Shown: positions 41,929-50,730, counted from the stretch's first letter. The stretch: 64,000 bases of DNA from Solobacterium sp. (GCA_017469355.1 JAFUGM010000058.1:1-64000), one strand, 5' to 3'. Made by a program: numbers and translations. Notes: generated by a model from the sequence alone, not told the origin.

Positions 41929-42060
41929 GTTAGATGCTGAAGATTCGGAACAGGACATCCACACTACTCTCAGCGTTGAGCTGGTCCTGTGGCGAAAAGC
42001 CGTTAGTCAGATGAGGGGATTTGTGAACTTCAATTCTGCTATGATTTAGAAAACTATAGG
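41929..42060 (+). other. Possible gene remnant / structured intergenic region
   Basis: An open frame without a start runs to a TAG at about 42050 (fragment reads ...TTLSVELVLWRKAVSQMRGF...). The same stretch can fold: ACAGGAC and GTCCTGT are about 40 bases apart and enclose CTCA/TGAG. It could be the tail of a lost gene or a structured leader. Neither is firmly supported. Confidence 0.25.
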
Positions 42061-42071
42061 AGGATTCGATA

Positions 42072-42653
42072 ATGAAAGTGTTGATGTTGAATGGAAGTCG
42101 GAAAGAACATGGCTGTACGTATACAGCACTGAATCTTGTCGGAGAAGAACTGAACAAGAATGGAATCGACTATGAGATTGTTCATGTTGGCAAAGATGCG
42201 CTGAATGGCTCCATTGGGGCACTTGTAAAGCAAGTCAGTGAAAAACTGAAAGAATCCGATGGACTGGTGATTGGATCTCCGGTTTATTTTGCGGGCCCAT
42301 CTGCAGAGCTGAAAGCGGTTCTTGACCGTATCTTCATGAGCTGCGAAAAAGATCTGCGCCTGAAGCCGGCCGCGGCTGTTGCGTCCGCAAGACGTGCGGG
42401 AACCACCGCAACACTTGACGTCCTGAATAAATATCTGTCCTATACGGAAATGCCGATTGTGACATCAAGATATTGGAATATGGTTCATGGATTCACCCCG
42501 GAGGATGTGCTTAAAGATGAAGAAGGGGTTCAGATCATGCGTGTACTTGGACAGAATATGGCGTGGATTCTGAAATCCTTCGATGCCGCAAAGAAGGCAG
42601 GGATCCAGCCGCCTGAAGCAGTTACTAAGACCTTTACGAACTTCATTTCCTGA
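42072..42653 (+). CDS. Flavodoxin-like / NADPH-dependent FMN reductase family protein
   Basis: A 193-residue flavodoxin-fold protein. The phosphate-binding loop for FMN is LNGSRKEHGCTYTAL at the start, and GSPVYFAGPSAELKAVLDR is the second flavin-contacting loop, as in iron-sulfur flavoprotein and NADPH:FMN reductase relatives. A central RRAGTT segment also matches that group. There is no iron-sulfur cysteine cluster. Electron donor and acceptor are unknown. The ATG follows TAGGAGGATTCG. Confidence 0.9.
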   Translation: MKVLMLNGSRKEHGCTYTALNLVGEELNKNGIDYEIVHVGKDALNGSIGALVKQVSEKLKESDGLVIGSPVYFAGPSAELKAVLDRIFMSCEKDLRLKPAAAVASARRAGTTATLDVLNKYLSYTEMPIVTSRYWNMVHGFTPEDVLKDEEGVQIMRVLGQNMAWILKSFDAAKKAGIQPPEAVTKTFTNFIS

Positions 42654-42666
42654 AACAAAGTAAGAG

Positions 42667-42721
42667 CTGTACCACAATCAGTGTTCTGGTAAGAGGACCG
42701 CTGTGCTTCGGTACAGCTTTT
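42667..42721 (+). terminator. Terminator with two competing stems
   Basis: AGCTGTACC (42668-42676) can pair with GGTACAGCT before a T run. Alternatively the same 3' strand pairs with the nearer GCTGTGC across a TTCG loop. Both end in TTTTTT. From 42722 to 42913 no gene is seen; a CCCGGAT...ATTCGGG hairpin lies near 42886-42903, close to the end of the minus-strand gene. Confidence 0.7.
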
Positions 42722-42913
42722 TTACTATGCATTGGTATGAGTGACCTTTTAAAATATCGTGAGTTGAGCTGCTTCAGGGAAAAATCCGTGTGTTTACACA
42801 ACGTTTTCCCTGATACTCGAACTGTAATATAAAATGCCCATCCAAGATGGACATTCTGAATGAATCGGTTCAATTAAGAGGCAGCCCGGATATCCATTCG
42901 GGTAGTTTTCTTG

Positions 42914-43171
42914 TCAGCCTTTCAGACCTTCTTCCTGTCTCTGCATGTTCTCCACGACGACATCGTAGATATCACCGATCGACTGGCCATATTCCAGTAC
43001 CAGCCATGGCTCATTGGTATGGAAATGAATCTTAATCAGGGTGTCATCTCCGACTACCAGGAGGCAGTCGCCTTTGAAATGTTCTGTGATGTAATCATGA
43101 ATGACATCTTCATCGAGGTCTTCTCCGTCAATGAGAAGCTGCGTATCAAATTTGAACTCCAGTTGTTCCAT
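42914..43171 (-). CDS. Stand-alone FakA C-terminal (DegV/DAK phosphatase-like) domain
   Basis: An 85-residue protein that matches only the C-terminal end of FakA/YloV-type proteins: DTQLLIDGEDLDED, GDCLLVVGDDTLIKIHFHTNEP, then YGQSIGDIYDVVVENM. In FakA this region follows the kinase domain and interacts in fatty acid phosphorylation. Here the kinase (DAK2) part is absent. The ATG at 43171 has a proper AAGGAGA site, so it looks like an expressed small protein rather than debris. It may be an independent binding partner; the role is unknown. Confidence 0.7.
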   Translation of the reverse strand: MEQLEFKFDTQLLIDGEDLDEDVIHDYITEHFKGDCLLVVGDDTLIKIHFHTNEPWLVLEYGQSIGDIYDVVVENMQRQEEGLKG

Positions 43172-43300
43172 AACAATCTCCTTTTTTGGTTCACTGCCGA
43201 TTATAGCACGTTTCAATCTGTCAGTTAGTGTTTCATAACTTTCTGACTTTTCGCGTGGAGATTGCCACACCCCTCGCTATAGAAAATGTGGAGGGATGAT

Positions 43301-44236
43301 ATGGAATTCAAAGAAATATATCGAACGATTGAGAACGGTATTCGGAAAGTATATGATTCCGACCGCTATCAGGACTACCTGAAGACCATGGCAAGATTTC
43401 ATAACTACAGTACGAACAATTGCCTTCTGATCTTCAGCCAGTGCCCCGATGCGACTTTAGTCGCGGGGTATCAGAAGTGGCGCATGCAGTTTCACAGGTA
43501 TGTGAGGAAAGGAGAGAAAGGAATACGTATTCTTGCGCCGATGCGAAATGTCGTAGAAGAAGGAGAGGAGGTGTTTACAGGAGAACCGATGTTCAAATAC
43601 ATTTCGGTATTTGATATTTCCCAGACGGAGGGAGAGCCGCTCCCGACGTACATAGACGCCACTCTGGAGGGAAAGGTGAAAGACTACGATCAGTTCCTGC
43701 AGCAGTTGGAACTGATTTCTCCGGTTCCGGTGAAATTCAGTTCAAACACAGGGAATGCCAGCGGCTATTACCGGTCAGGAGAAGAAGTGATCTATCTGAA
43801 GCAGGGAATGTCAGAACTTCATACGATCAAGACTTTACTGCATGAAATGGCACATGCGCTGCTTCATAACAGGGAACTGGGAGGAATGCAGATGAGCAGG
43901 AGTCAGAAGGAGGTGGAAGCGGAAAGCGTTGCCTACATCATCTGTCAGCATTTTGGTTTGGATACCAGCGAGTATTCCTTCCCGTATCTTGCTGGATACA
44001 GCTCATCCAGCGAACTTCCGGAACTGAGGGAGTCGATCAATCGGATTCATACCGCAAGTAAAACTCTGATCCGTCAATTGGAGTCACTGCGCAATCCGGA
44101 TACCATACTGCGGTCCCCGCCGGATATTCGGGAACAGATCGTGGATGAAATTCTTGGCGCGGAGCGTCATCGGAAAGAAATCAGCTTTGAACAGATTAAA
44201 AACATAGGAGGACTGACTTATGGCAGTGAAACATGA
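43301..44236 (+). CDS. ArdC-like ssDNA-binding / ImmA-IrrE metallopeptidase protein
   Basis: A 311-residue protein with an ArdC N-terminal domain (about residues 15-110: YSTNNCLLIFSQ, AGYQKW, GEKGIRILAP) and an IrrE/ImmA-type zinc peptidase domain with LLHEMAHALLH (H181, E182, H185) and the downstream Glu in KEVEAESVAYI. Such proteins are typical cargo of integrative and conjugative elements or plasmids, where ArdC relatives protect incoming single-stranded DNA. No integrase or relaxase is nearby. The ATG at 43301 follows GGAGGGATGAT; its end overlaps the next gene by 17 bases. Confidence 0.88.
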   Translation: MEFKEIYRTIENGIRKVYDSDRYQDYLKTMARFHNYSTNNCLLIFSQCPDATLVAGYQKWRMQFHRYVRKGEKGIRILAPMRNVVEEGEEVFTGEPMFKYISVFDISQTEGEPLPTYIDATLEGKVKDYDQFLQQLELISPVPVKFSSNTGNASGYYRSGEEVIYLKQGMSELHTIKTLLHEMAHALLHNRELGGMQMSRSQKEVEAESVAYIICQHFGLDTSEYSFPYLAGYSSSSELPELRESINRIHTASKTLIRQLESLRNPDTILRSPPDIREQIVDEILGAERHRKEISFEQIKNIGGLTYGSET

Positions 44237-44723
44237 ATCATTAAGCATCAACCCACAATGGTTCGATCCAGATGATGAAGAGGAAATGAAACGATTCTTC
44301 AGAGAACACCTTCAGGATATTTTCCCTGTGGAAGAAGATCTGAACGGTTCGTTAGAAGATCATACGGGTGAAATTCAGGAGGACCTGGTGCTGCGGGATC
44401 TTGACTGCCTGCTTGAAGATGAACACCATTCCGTCATGATGACCTTTGACCCGTATGTGACGAGAACGATCTTTCAACTGACGGAACTGCATGTCGCAAA
44501 TATGGAACGGCTCTGTCGGAAGTATGGGCCGAATCATCATATGAAACAGTATCTGATTTTCCGATGCCAAGGCACATTTGAACGGATTCCGGTACCCAGC
44601 ATGTTTGTGATGTCGATGGTATCGGAGGATGAGGAACTTTGGAATGCGTTCAACTTTGTATTCTTCGATTTTTCGAAGATGAAAAAGAAGCTTGAGCCTG
44701 AAAACCCAGACCTGTATTCCTGA
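44220..44723 (+). CDS. Hypothetical acidic protein coupled to the ArdC/IrrE gene
   Basis: A 167-residue, Glu/Asp-rich protein with no signal or membrane segment. The N-terminal half is acidic (DPDDEEEMKRFFREHLQDIFPVEED); the C-terminal half is more structured in appearance (YLIFRCQGTFERIPVPSMF). No family is recognised. It overlaps the ArdC/IrrE gene by 17 bases with TAGGAGGAC before its ATG, so they are translated together and probably work together, possibly as antagonist, substrate or partner of the peptidase. Confidence 0.65.
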   Translation: MAVKHESLSINPQWFDPDDEEEMKRFFREHLQDIFPVEEDLNGSLEDHTGEIQEDLVLRDLDCLLEDEHHSVMMTFDPYVTRTIFQLTELHVANMERLCRKYGPNHHMKQYLIFRCQGTFERIPVPSMFVMSMVSEDEELWNAFNFVFFDFSKMKKKLEPENPDLYS

Positions 44724-44752
44724 TCCAGTGGGTTCCAGAATGTAACGTAAAA

Positions 44753-44783
44753 CGGCCATGTCGGGCAAACACCTACATGGCCG
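44753..44783. terminator. Convergent hairpin terminator
   Basis: CGGCCATGT (44753-44761) pairs perfectly with ACATGGCCG (44775-44783), followed by CTTCTTCC. It lies between a plus-strand gene and the end of the minus-strand cyclase gene. Confidence 0.7.
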
Positions 44784-44808
44784 CTTCTTCCTGTAATGAA
44801 GGGATAGG

Positions 44809-45978
44809 TTATTTCTTGTATTTGGCTTCTTCCGCTTCGGATGCGGCATCCCGTTCAGCTCTTGCCTTTGCGGCTTCCTTATTGGCTTCCCGGCTAAGAA
44901 TTTCGGAGTAAGGACGATCCTGGAGACGGAAGCCGTTCTTTCCGTTCTTCTTCATCTCATAAAGCAATGCATCTGCTTCATTGAAGATTGCTTCATAGGA
45001 AGGATACGAACCATCATTGATGACAGCACCCATACTTACGGTAATGTTGTCCTTTCCGGAAGAACAGGTAATCTCACGCATTCTCGCATTGATCTGCTGG
45101 AGTTTCCCATCAATGAAGAAGTAGTTTACAAGTCCCGGTGCGTAGACGATGAATTCATCTCCGCCCATGCGCATGACGACATCGCTGGAACGGAAGGCAC
45201 TCGACAGCTGCATGGATACAGAACTGAGTACTTCATCACCCATCGCATGGCCATAGGTATCATTAACATGCTTGAAGTCATCGATATCCAGAAGAATGAA
45301 GGTTCCGCCGATTTCATCTTCGATGCACTCACGGATCTTATCTTCTCCGCCACGACGGTTATAGATACCGGTCAAAGGATCATGTTCACTGTCTGTCTGG
45401 AACATCTGAGACTTCTCAACGTTTTCAATTCGGGTACTTAAGACAAAGACTTCCGAACCGATGGAGAATAATGCGGTCATAATCAGGTGAAGCAGATCAT
45501 GAAGGAGAAGTTCTCCCGTTTTTACCTTCGCGTCAAAGAATCCAAAGAGAAGGATGATGGCAAGAAGATAGATCAGAATGTTCCTTGGCCTATCGAGAAT
45601 GAATATCGGGAACGACACCAGCATCAACATGATGGAGAACGCCTTTGTGGCAGGAACCATATATGTTCCCATGATAATTCCGACAATGAGTACGGGAATC
45701 TGTGCCAGATAGAGGAATATGGTCGAGCGATCCACTTTGGTTTCTATATGTTTATGGTAATAGTAAAGGCATATCGCAAAATAAATCGCGAGGCCAATCA
45801 AAACCCAGAAATTCGTAGTTCGCAGCAGTACAAACTGAAGGACAACGGCGCAGATTGACACAATCAGTCCTAATGTTAAAAAGATTCCCAGGGCATCCGC
45901 ATTATATTCGGAGACCTTTTCCCGGTATTTTACAAAACACTGCGTATTCTTTAAATGCTTAAAGACTTCTTTCAGCAT
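44809..45978 (-). CDS. Membrane-bound diguanylate cyclase (GGDEF)
   Basis: A 389-residue protein with about six membrane helices (residues 30-180) followed by a GGDEF domain making the second messenger c-di-GMP. The active site is intact, MGGDEF (residues 272-276), and an inhibitory I-site RSSD lies exactly five residues before it, so product feedback is expected. DIDDFKHVNDTYGH is the usual metal/base segment. A charged Ala/Glu/Lys tail ends the protein. The start at 45978 follows GGGGGAGG. A cre-like site lies upstream. Confidence 0.94.
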   Translation of the reverse strand: MLKEVFKHLKNTQCFVKYREKVSEYNADALGIFLTLGLIVSICAVVLQFVLLRTTNFWVLIGLAIYFAICLYYYHKHIETKVDRSTIFLYLAQIPVLIVGIIMGTYMVPATKAFSIMLMLVSFPIFILDRPRNILIYLLAIILLFGFFDAKVKTGELLLHDLLHLIMTALFSIGSEVFVLSTRIENVEKSQMFQTDSEHDPLTGIYNRRGGEDKIRECIEDEIGGTFILLDIDDFKHVNDTYGHAMGDEVLSSVSMQLSSAFRSSDVVMRMGGDEFIVYAPGLVNYFFIDGKLQQINARMREITCSSGKDNITVSMGAVINDGSYPSYEAIFNEADALLYEMKKNGKNGFRLQDRPYSEILSREANKEAAKARAERDAASEAEEAKYKK

Positions 45979-46003
45979 ATTATGATCCTCCCCCAACCAA
46001 GGC

Positions 46004-46017
46004 AGAAAACGCTTACA
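46004..46017 (-). promoter_or_regulatory. cre-like site upstream of the diguanylate cyclase gene
   Basis: On the minus strand TGTAAGCGTTTTCT matches 13 of 14 positions of TGWAANCGNTNWCA. It is just downstream of a TAGAAT -10 box (complement of 46027-46032), a repressing position for CcpA. Confidence 0.6.
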
Positions 46018-46124
46018 TTTATCTATATTCTATCACTGAATTACAGTTCTACACGCCCGGAATCGCAAAATTAGACAAGGAATTCCTCCCATATCATTCT
46101 TCTTACGAATAAACAAACCTGTGA

Positions 46125-46153
46125 TTGAAAAGAAACGCGGTCAAAGATAAAAT
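46125..46153 (+). promoter_or_regulatory. Promoter of tRNA-Leu
   Basis: TTGAAA (46125-46130) and TAAAAT (46148-46153) with a 17-base spacer, ending 10 bases before the tRNA. Confidence 0.75.
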
Positions 46154-46163
46154 AACAACGTAC

Positions 46164-46247
46164 GCCCCAGTGATGGAATTGGTAGACGTAGGGGACTCAA
46201 AATCCCCCGGCAGCGATGCCGTGCCGGTTCGAGTCCGGCCTGGGGCA
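46164..46247 (+). tRNA. tRNA-Leu (anticodon CAA)
   Basis: A class II tRNA with a long variable arm: acceptor GCCCCAG/CTGGGGC, anticodon stem GGGGA/TCCCC with loop CTCAAAA, variable stem around CGGCAGCGATGCCG, and T arm GTTCGAGTC. The discriminator is A and CCA is not encoded. It decodes UUG. Confidence 0.96.
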
Positions 46248-46250
46248 CTT

Positions 46251-46271
46251 ACGGCAGAAATGCCGTTTTTT
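46251..46271 (+). terminator. Terminator of tRNA-Leu
   Basis: ACGGCA and TGCCGT close a GAAA tetraloop, followed by six Ts. Confidence 0.9.
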
Positions 46272-46274
46272 GTT

Positions 46275-47111
46275 TTAATCTTCTTCAGGCCACCAGTTCC
46301 CGGGTTCCTTTGTGACGAGAACCTTTGGGTCTGCGTCATAGGCTGGTGTGGCGGCACAGAGCCAATGGGTTCCATCCGGGAGTTCCAGATCATACACACC
46401 ATACATATTACCTTCAATCAGCTCTTCACCCATCGGTGCAAGTGTTCCACCTTGAACAAGTACTTCCTGAACGACCGGATCCATGGTTAACAGATCCAGT
46501 ACTGCCTGCCCATAGAACGGGAACTCTGAACTGTCCAGGTTGTCATAGGGTGTGATATCCACAATCCCCATATGGTAATCCGTCCGCAGGCTTCGCTCAA
46601 TCAGAGAACTTCCGGTGAAGAATTCATCCTCGATCAAAGAACCATCATATGTGCGCGCATAGCGAATAATACTGCGCGGGGTTGGACTGTCGCTGTCTTC
46701 CACATAGATCACTGCGCTGGAAAGATTGGCTTCATAATAGACCGTTGTCAGTTCCCCGGCATACCAGTTGTAGGCGCCGATAGTAAGAGCGGTATCTTTC
46801 GCGGGAATGAGCAGATAGACGTTATTGTAGGTCTCATCGGTTGAGCCATAGATGATGTCTTCTTCAGAAAGGGCAGTGAGGTCAGGAAAATCTTCCCAGG
46901 AAGCAGTACGTTCGATAATGTCGTTCACGGAACGGGTATCAGACGTAGCCCCAAGATAGGCGACCTCGAGTGATTCATATTCATCGGAGGGACGCAGTTC
47001 AATCACTGGTTCCGCTACTTCAGCGGGCTCGGGTTCTGTTGCGGTACTGGTTCCACAGGATGTCATCAGTACCGCCACCGCTAATAACCTCCATATATGC
47101 TTTGTCTTCAT
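46275..47111 (-). CDS. Lipoprotein of unknown function
   Basis: A 278-residue protein with a lipoprotein signal (MKTKHIWRLLAVAVLMTSC; lipobox MTSC, Cys19) and a Pro/Glu-rich linker. The body is acidic and rich in Tyr, with no recognised domain; it would sit on the outer face of the cytoplasmic membrane. A HAD phosphatase gene lies 33 bases upstream on the same strand, probably co-transcribed. The start follows AGAAAGGAAATAAGC. Confidence 0.72.
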   Translation of the reverse strand: MKTKHIWRLLAVAVLMTSCGTSTATEPEPAEVAEPVIELRPSDEYESLEVAYLGATSDTRSVNDIIERTASWEDFPDLTALSEEDIIYGSTDETYNNVYLLIPAKDTALTIGAYNWYAGELTTVYYEANLSSAVIYVEDSDSPTPRSIIRYARTYDGSLIEDEFFTGSSLIERSLRTDYHMGIVDITPYDNLDSSEFPFYGQAVLDLLTMDPVVQEVLVQGGTLAPMGEELIEGNMYGVYDLELPDGTHWLCAATPAYDADPKVLVTKEPGNWWPEED

Positions 47112-47144
47112 GGCTTATTTCCTTTCTGTTTTGTTCATCGATAG

Positions 47145-47939
47145 TCAATCCAGCAGACCCAGGGTGCGGAATGCGTTTACGAGTCCATCCTGATCCACAT
47201 GATCTGTCACAAGATCTGCGGCTGCTTTTACATGATCTGGAGCGTTTCCCATTGCGACACCAATCGGTGCGTACTTCAACATCTGGATATCATTTCCGCC
47301 ATCCCCAAAGGTAATACAGGATTCCTGTGGGAAGCCAATGTGTTCCAGCATCGCCTTGATGCCTTCCTGCTTTCCGCCATCGTTTGGAATCATATCCGCA
47401 AAGACATTCGTCCAGCGTGCGCATTGGATTCCCGGTGCCAGCGCAAGGAATTCCGCATCCATCGATTCATCCATATACGGGCATACCTGAATGGTTGAGT
47501 GTGTATAGGAACGGCGCGCATCCAGCACCTTCAGTTCTCTGCGAGGTTTTCCTGTGCGTTTTGATTCTTCCTGAAGCAGTGGATTGGGAAGATTGGAATA
47601 GGTGAAGTCCAGTTCATAGAAATTCGCTGGAATCTGATGTTCTTCCAGCCATGGGACAATGGCCATGAGATCTTCGGTCGGGATATAGGCAGTGCGAATG
47701 ATCCTGCGTGTTTTATCCATACAGACCTGCCCGTTTGCGGCGATGATGCCATCCCAGGGGAAGGTCTTGAGATCATCCCCAAGCAGTTCAATGGTTCCAG
47801 GTGGACGCCCTGTACAAAGAAACAGGCGATGACCACGCTCATGAAGAATACGAAGTGCTTCCAGTGCAGAGGGAGGAATCCGTCCGGTTTGATAAGAGAC
47901 GAGGGTTCCGTCAATGTCAAAAAATAATGCGTGCTTCAT
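47145..47939 (-). CDS. HAD-superfamily Cof-type phosphatase
   Basis: A 264-residue Cof/YbiV-type (type IIB) HAD hydrolase. Motif I is FFDIDGTL (nucleophile Asp8, acid Asp10), motif II is the CTGR threonine, motif III a lysine in the cap-adjacent region, and motif IV FGDGGNDIQML, then GVAMGNA. These enzymes act broadly on sugar phosphates, pyridoxal phosphate or FMN. It lies ahead of the lipoprotein gene. Confidence 0.92.
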   Translation of the reverse strand: MKHALFFDIDGTLVSYQTGRIPPSALEALRILHERGHRLFLCTGRPPGTIELLGDDLKTFPWDGIIAANGQVCMDKTRRIIRTAYIPTEDLMAIVPWLEEHQIPANFYELDFTYSNLPNPLLQEESKRTGKPRRELKVLDARRSYTHSTIQVCPYMDESMDAEFLALAPGIQCARWTNVFADMIPNDGGKQEGIKAMLEHIGFPQESCITFGDGGNDIQMLKYAPIGVAMGNAPDHVKAAADLVTDHVDQDGLVNAFRTLGLLD

Positions 47940-48035
47940 GGATACAGTCTAACAGATTCTTTAGATACGATCGGCTTCTGTTCACCGATCAGGCAATGAT
48001 ACAATGGAAAAAACGATTGGGAGATCATTGGAATT

Positions 48036-49040
48036 ATGGATATCTGGTATCTGCTTTGGCTACAGTCACTGCGTCAGGCGGCAGGCCCTCTGGTAGAGTC
48101 GATTTTTGTATTTATTTCTGCACTGGCAATCAATCCGGTGACGATGTTACTGCCATGTGTGCTTTATTGGGCATTTGATAAGAAGAACGGATTACGGGTG
48201 CTGCTTACCTTCCTTGCCTGTAACTGGGTGAATCAGATGATCAAGGTAACGGTATGCGCATACCGCCCATGGATTCGGGATGCCCGGATTCAGGTGGCCG
48301 CCGGCGCATTAAAAGACGCAACGGGTTACTCGTTTCCCAGTGGTCATACAACCATGGCGGTATCGGTATATGGAACCCTTGGCCTGCTGTATCAAAAGCG
48401 CAGTTCACTTCTCAAATGGGTCTGCTGGATCTTTGTGGCATTGACCGCATTCTCACGGAATTTTCTTGGCTGTCATACACCACAGGATGTTATTGTGGCG
48501 TTAATTGAAGCATCGCTGCTTGTGTTTCTTGTCGGCAAGGCAATTGACCGCTTTGAACAGGCAGGATCTCCAGCTAAGAAGGTACTGTGGGTGGTACTTG
48601 CGGTGAATACCGCAGGCCTGCTGTTCAATTATTTCAAACCGTACCCGATGGACTATCTGAATGGACAGCTCCTGGTGGATCCGGTATTGATGCAGAAAGA
48701 CAGTTTTGAAGCCTGTGGAATGATCTATGGTGCTGTGCTTGGCTGGTATCTTGAACGGAAGTATGTGGGCTATACCTGTGAAGGGCTTACCGCAAAAACA
48801 AGAGGAATCCGGATACTGATAGGAATTCTGCTGGGTGGCGGAACCTATGTTCTTGGAAAGATCGCACTGTCTTCTCTGGAATTACGGTTAGGGGCGATGC
48901 TGCGATATGGATTATTGTTCTTTGTATTGATGTATGTTGTTCCGCTTGTATTTACAGCACTGGAGCGCAGAAATCACGTATCGGAACCCCTTGTATTATC
49001 ACGCTCCGAAGAAAAGGAACCTGCATCTGTTAATAACTGA
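48036..49040 (+). CDS. PAP2-family membrane phosphatase
   Basis: A 334-residue membrane protein with the three PAP2 motifs in order: KVTVCAYRPW (K..RP), SFPSGHT (catalytic His) and SRNFLGCHTPQDV (second His). These enzymes dephosphorylate lipid phosphates such as phosphatidic acid or undecaprenyl pyrophosphate. It has about eight hydrophobic segments, more than the minimal six, with a longer C-terminal membrane part. The GGGAGA site is somewhat far from the ATG at 48036. A strong bidirectional terminator follows. Confidence 0.9.
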   Translation: MDIWYLLWLQSLRQAAGPLVESIFVFISALAINPVTMLLPCVLYWAFDKKNGLRVLLTFLACNWVNQMIKVTVCAYRPWIRDARIQVAAGALKDATGYSFPSGHTTMAVSVYGTLGLLYQKRSSLLKWVCWIFVALTAFSRNFLGCHTPQDVIVALIEASLLVFLVGKAIDRFEQAGSPAKKVLWVVLAVNTAGLLFNYFKPYPMDYLNGQLLVDPVLMQKDSFEACGMIYGAVLGWYLERKYVGYTCEGLTAKTRGIRILIGILLGGGTYVLGKIALSSLELRLGAMLRYGLLFFVLMYVVPLVFTALERRNHVSEPLVLSRSEEKEPASVNN

Positions 49041-49054
49041 AATGATACATAGAA

Positions 49055-49105
49055 AACGACCGGGTCTTCACCAACTTAAACCAGCGAAGATGCTCGGTCG
49101 TTTTT
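49055..49105. terminator. Bidirectional terminator between PAP2 and nnr genes
   Basis: AACGACCG (49055-49062) pairs with CGGTCGTT (49095-49102), extended by CTTC/GAAG inside. There is a T run on the plus side and a run of As (Ts on the minus strand) on the other side. Confidence 0.8.
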
Positions 49106-49129
49106 CATTTTTGAAACAATCGCATCCGA

Positions 49130-50596
49130 CTAATATCCGTGCTTCTTAAACAGCTGATCCATCAATTCCGGATAGGATTCCAGCGGGAATCCCTGAATGG
49201 AATGGGATTGGATGCCAAGATCCGCAAGATGACCATGAAGCCAGATTCCCATACATACAGCAGTTTCCACATCCCGTGTCATGGTCAGAATACCAGCCAG
49301 AATTCCGGTCAATAGATCACCTGATCCAGCCTGTGCCAATGCCGCATTCCCGCTTTCATTGATATACAATTCCCCATTAGGGAAAGCCGCAATGGTATTA
49401 GACCCCTTCAATACCACGATGACTTTATAATCCCGCGCAAACTCGCATGCCGTTTTGATCTTCTGATCCCGGATGACGGAAATCGGAAGTCCGGTGATCG
49501 CCGCGAATTCCCCGATATGCGGAGTCAGAATGACGGGTGCTTTTGCGAAGCGGAGAATATACATGTTATGGCTTAGAAGCCGTAATGCCGAAGCATCAAG
49601 AACGACCGGTACTCTTGATTCCTGAAGAATCAGATCGAGAATATCCTCTTTATGATGCATATAGGCGGCACCGCTGCCAAATGCGATGGCCCGGGCCGTA
49701 CTGATGAGCGGTTCAATCACTTCCTGATACGTCCATTGGCCAAAGGGATGGAAAACTGGCGTGAGGTGATAGGACGATACGATCGGATAGATTTCTTCCG
49801 GCAAGGCCGCATCGATATATGGTGCACCCACTGTTTTTGCCCCAAGCAGATTTAGCCCCATCGCACCTGCCATGCCATAACATCCGCCGATAATCAGCGT
49901 CTTTCCAAACGTTCCCTTATAGGAATTTTCCGACTTTTTCGGAAAGGATGCGAAGAACTGTGCTTCATCCATCGTGCGGAACCGTGAAGTTTCCGGATGG
50001 GGCAGTTTCATATCAAGTAATTCGGCAGAACGGAATTTCCCATGTTCCTTACGCAGCAGATGGAATGGCTTATAGCAGTCAATTGCCAGCGTGACATCCG
50101 AGATAATCGCATCGGAATCATAGGCATCACTGTCACATTCACATCCACTGTTGATATCTATACTGAACACAGGTACGTCAGTCTGATTGACCTTGGAAAA
50201 GATCGCTTTCATAGATGGAGTTAAAGCCCCATGAAACCCAAACCCATATACCGCATCCAGAACAAGGTCGGCAGAATGCAGTGCGTCATGAAATTCTTCC
50301 GGACCGATCACACTGTGCTTTGGAAGACGACGGTATGCACGTTTTGCGGCAGGGGTTGCAGGTTTTCCATCGCACAAGAACACCTTGCAGCGATACTCCT
50401 TCGCAAGCAGCCGACATACGACAAGGCCATCTCCGCCGTTATTTCCTTTCCCACAGAGAATCAAGATGAAGGAACCAGCGGGAAAAGAGGCGCGTATCCG
50501 TTCCGCTACCGCCGCTCCAACCTGATCCATGAGGGTTTCAACAGGAATGCCGGACGATGCTTCGATCGCCTTCATCCCTTCCTTATCCGTAATCAT
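49130..50596 (-). CDS. nnr: Bifunctional NAD(P)H-hydrate epimerase / dehydratase
   Basis: A 488-residue Nnr, repairing hydrated NAD(P)H. The N-terminal YjeF_N epimerase domain has LCGKGNNGGDGLV near residue 47 and a catalytic Asp in LVLDAVYGFGF. The C-terminal ribokinase-like dehydratase domain begins near residue 225 with GTFGKTLIIGG, has VLDASAL and LTPHIGEF, and ends with AGSGDLLTGILAG. Both domains are complete. It is monocistronic. Confidence 0.95.
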   Translation of the reverse strand: MITDKEGMKAIEASSGIPVETLMDQVGAAVAERIRASFPAGSFILILCGKGNNGGDGLVVCRLLAKEYRCKVFLCDGKPATPAAKRAYRRLPKHSVIGPEEFHDALHSADLVLDAVYGFGFHGALTPSMKAIFSKVNQTDVPVFSIDINSGCECDSDAYDSDAIISDVTLAIDCYKPFHLLRKEHGKFRSAELLDMKLPHPETSRFRTMDEAQFFASFPKKSENSYKGTFGKTLIIGGCYGMAGAMGLNLLGAKTVGAPYIDAALPEEIYPIVSSYHLTPVFHPFGQWTYQEVIEPLISTARAIAFGSGAAYMHHKEDILDLILQESRVPVVLDASALRLLSHNMYILRFAKAPVILTPHIGEFAAITGLPISVIRDQKIKTACEFARDYKVIVVLKGSNTIAAFPNGELYINESGNAALAQAGSGDLLTGILAGILTMTRDVETAVCMGIWLHGHLADLGIQSHSIQGFPLESYPELMDQLFKKHGY

Positions 50597-50730
50597 CGCT
50601 GTTCATTTCTCTTGACTGTAGTATAAGTCAGAAGACCCACGGTTGGGTGAAGATTGGTTGAAAAAAATGAAATGAATGCGTTTCCAATGTCTCGAAAACC
50701 GCATAAAACCGCTGTACATGCAGTAAAAAG

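Noticed and set aside
41929-42060. Transposase C-terminal fragment
   Set aside because: The frame has no start, no catalytic motif and no inverted repeats nearby; recorded only as a possible remnant.
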